From contig JAHFGX010000013.1 in NCBI GenBank assembly GCA_023247215.1, positions 1 to 37,423 of the forward strand: a DNA stretch of 37,423 nucleotides, in the 5' to 3' direction. Under the pieces are notes generated by a model. That model made no database searches and had not been told where the DNA came from. It was given only the letters and a program-made list of their open reading frames with translations. Origin of the DNA: Candidatus Omnitrophota bacterium. Lineage in GTDB: Bacteria > Omnitrophota > Gorgyraeia > Aquiviventales > Aquiviventaceae. Shown in pieces: positions 36,987 to 37,423 of this stretch. Position 1 is the stretch's first letter. Every line of letters starts with the position of its first letter. The position numbers and the translations under genes were made by a program.

Positions 36987-37423
36987 TTACGGCACTCGCG
37001 GGCGGCAGCGCCGTCGCCACTCCATGAGGCCATCCGTCGCCATGAGCGCGACCAGGACGACCGCCCACACCACGTGCTTGAGCCCGGAGGTGCCGGAAAA
37101 CAGCGCGCGCGCCTGCCGGAACTCTTCCCAGAAATAGAGCAGCAGCATGGCGACCGCGACCCACAGGACGGTCTTCACCTCTTTGCTGGCGTCAATGCCC
37201 TGCCAGCTCCACGTCCCGTTCCGGCGAGGATAGCGGCGCCACGTCGGAACCCAGCGCGGCACGGCCCGCTGGTAGGCCGCGAACTCATCCCCCCATTCGC
37301 TAAGAATCAGCGCTTCCTCCTGGCGGACTTTCGGGGCATAGGTCAGCACAAACACCAGCAGCGCGCCGAGCGCACCCCAGAACGCCTGCACGGCCACGCA
37401 GAATCCCGCGCCGATCAAGACCG
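36987..37423 (-). CDS. isoprenylcysteine carboxyl methyltransferase/phospholipid methyltransferase-like membrane protein, 5' end beyond the window
   Basis: RQEEALILSEWGDEFAAYQRAVPRWVPTW; four hydrophobic segments; no convincing start before the window edge. Confidence 0.6.
   Translation of the reverse strand, partial: VLIGAGFCVAVQAFWGALGALLVFVLTYAPKVRQEEALILSEWGDEFAAYQRAVPRWVPTWRRYPRRNGTWSWQGIDASKEVKTVLWVAVAMLLLYFWEEFRQARALFSGTSGLKHVVWAVVLVALMATDGLMEWRRRCRPRVP

Overview
High-GC bacterial chromosomal window of 37.4 kb, densely coding on both strands. No rRNA, tRNA, CRISPR array, transposase, prophage or plasmid genes were recognised. Most content is housekeeping. There is a pabB-pabC-purH-X-folC-tautomerase folate/purine operon. 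There is a dNTP/DNA-quality cluster: B12-dependent ribonucleotide reductase, an 84-aa unknown, dCTP deaminase and OGG-type glycosylase. Others include gpmA, htpX, a metallo-beta-lactamase/RNase Z-like protein, a TldD/TldE (PmbA) pair, ispH, YjbQ, CCA nucleotidyltransferase and an SNase. The 171-aa protein between purH and folC resembles, from memory only, a conserved hypothetical of Omnitrophota-like MAGs, so lineage is a guess. The strongest candidates for something new are: (1) an operon of two tandem Ddl-like ATP-grasp ligases plus a lysine 2,3-aminomutase-like radical SAM enzyme, preceded by an attenuator-like hairpin, with the second ligase apparently starting at ATC; (2) four consecutive 23-nt hairpins of identical 9-5-9 geometry at 36880-36985; (3) a DEDD-type exonuclease apparently fused to a WYL domain, next to a putative circularly permuted ATP-grasp gene; (4) a CIRCE element upstream of htpX and tandem NrdR-like boxes upstream of nrdJ; (5) a 145-bp terminal-inverted-repeat element filling the gap between two secreted amidohydrolase genes. 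All assignments come from reading motifs and translations by eye. No database search was run.
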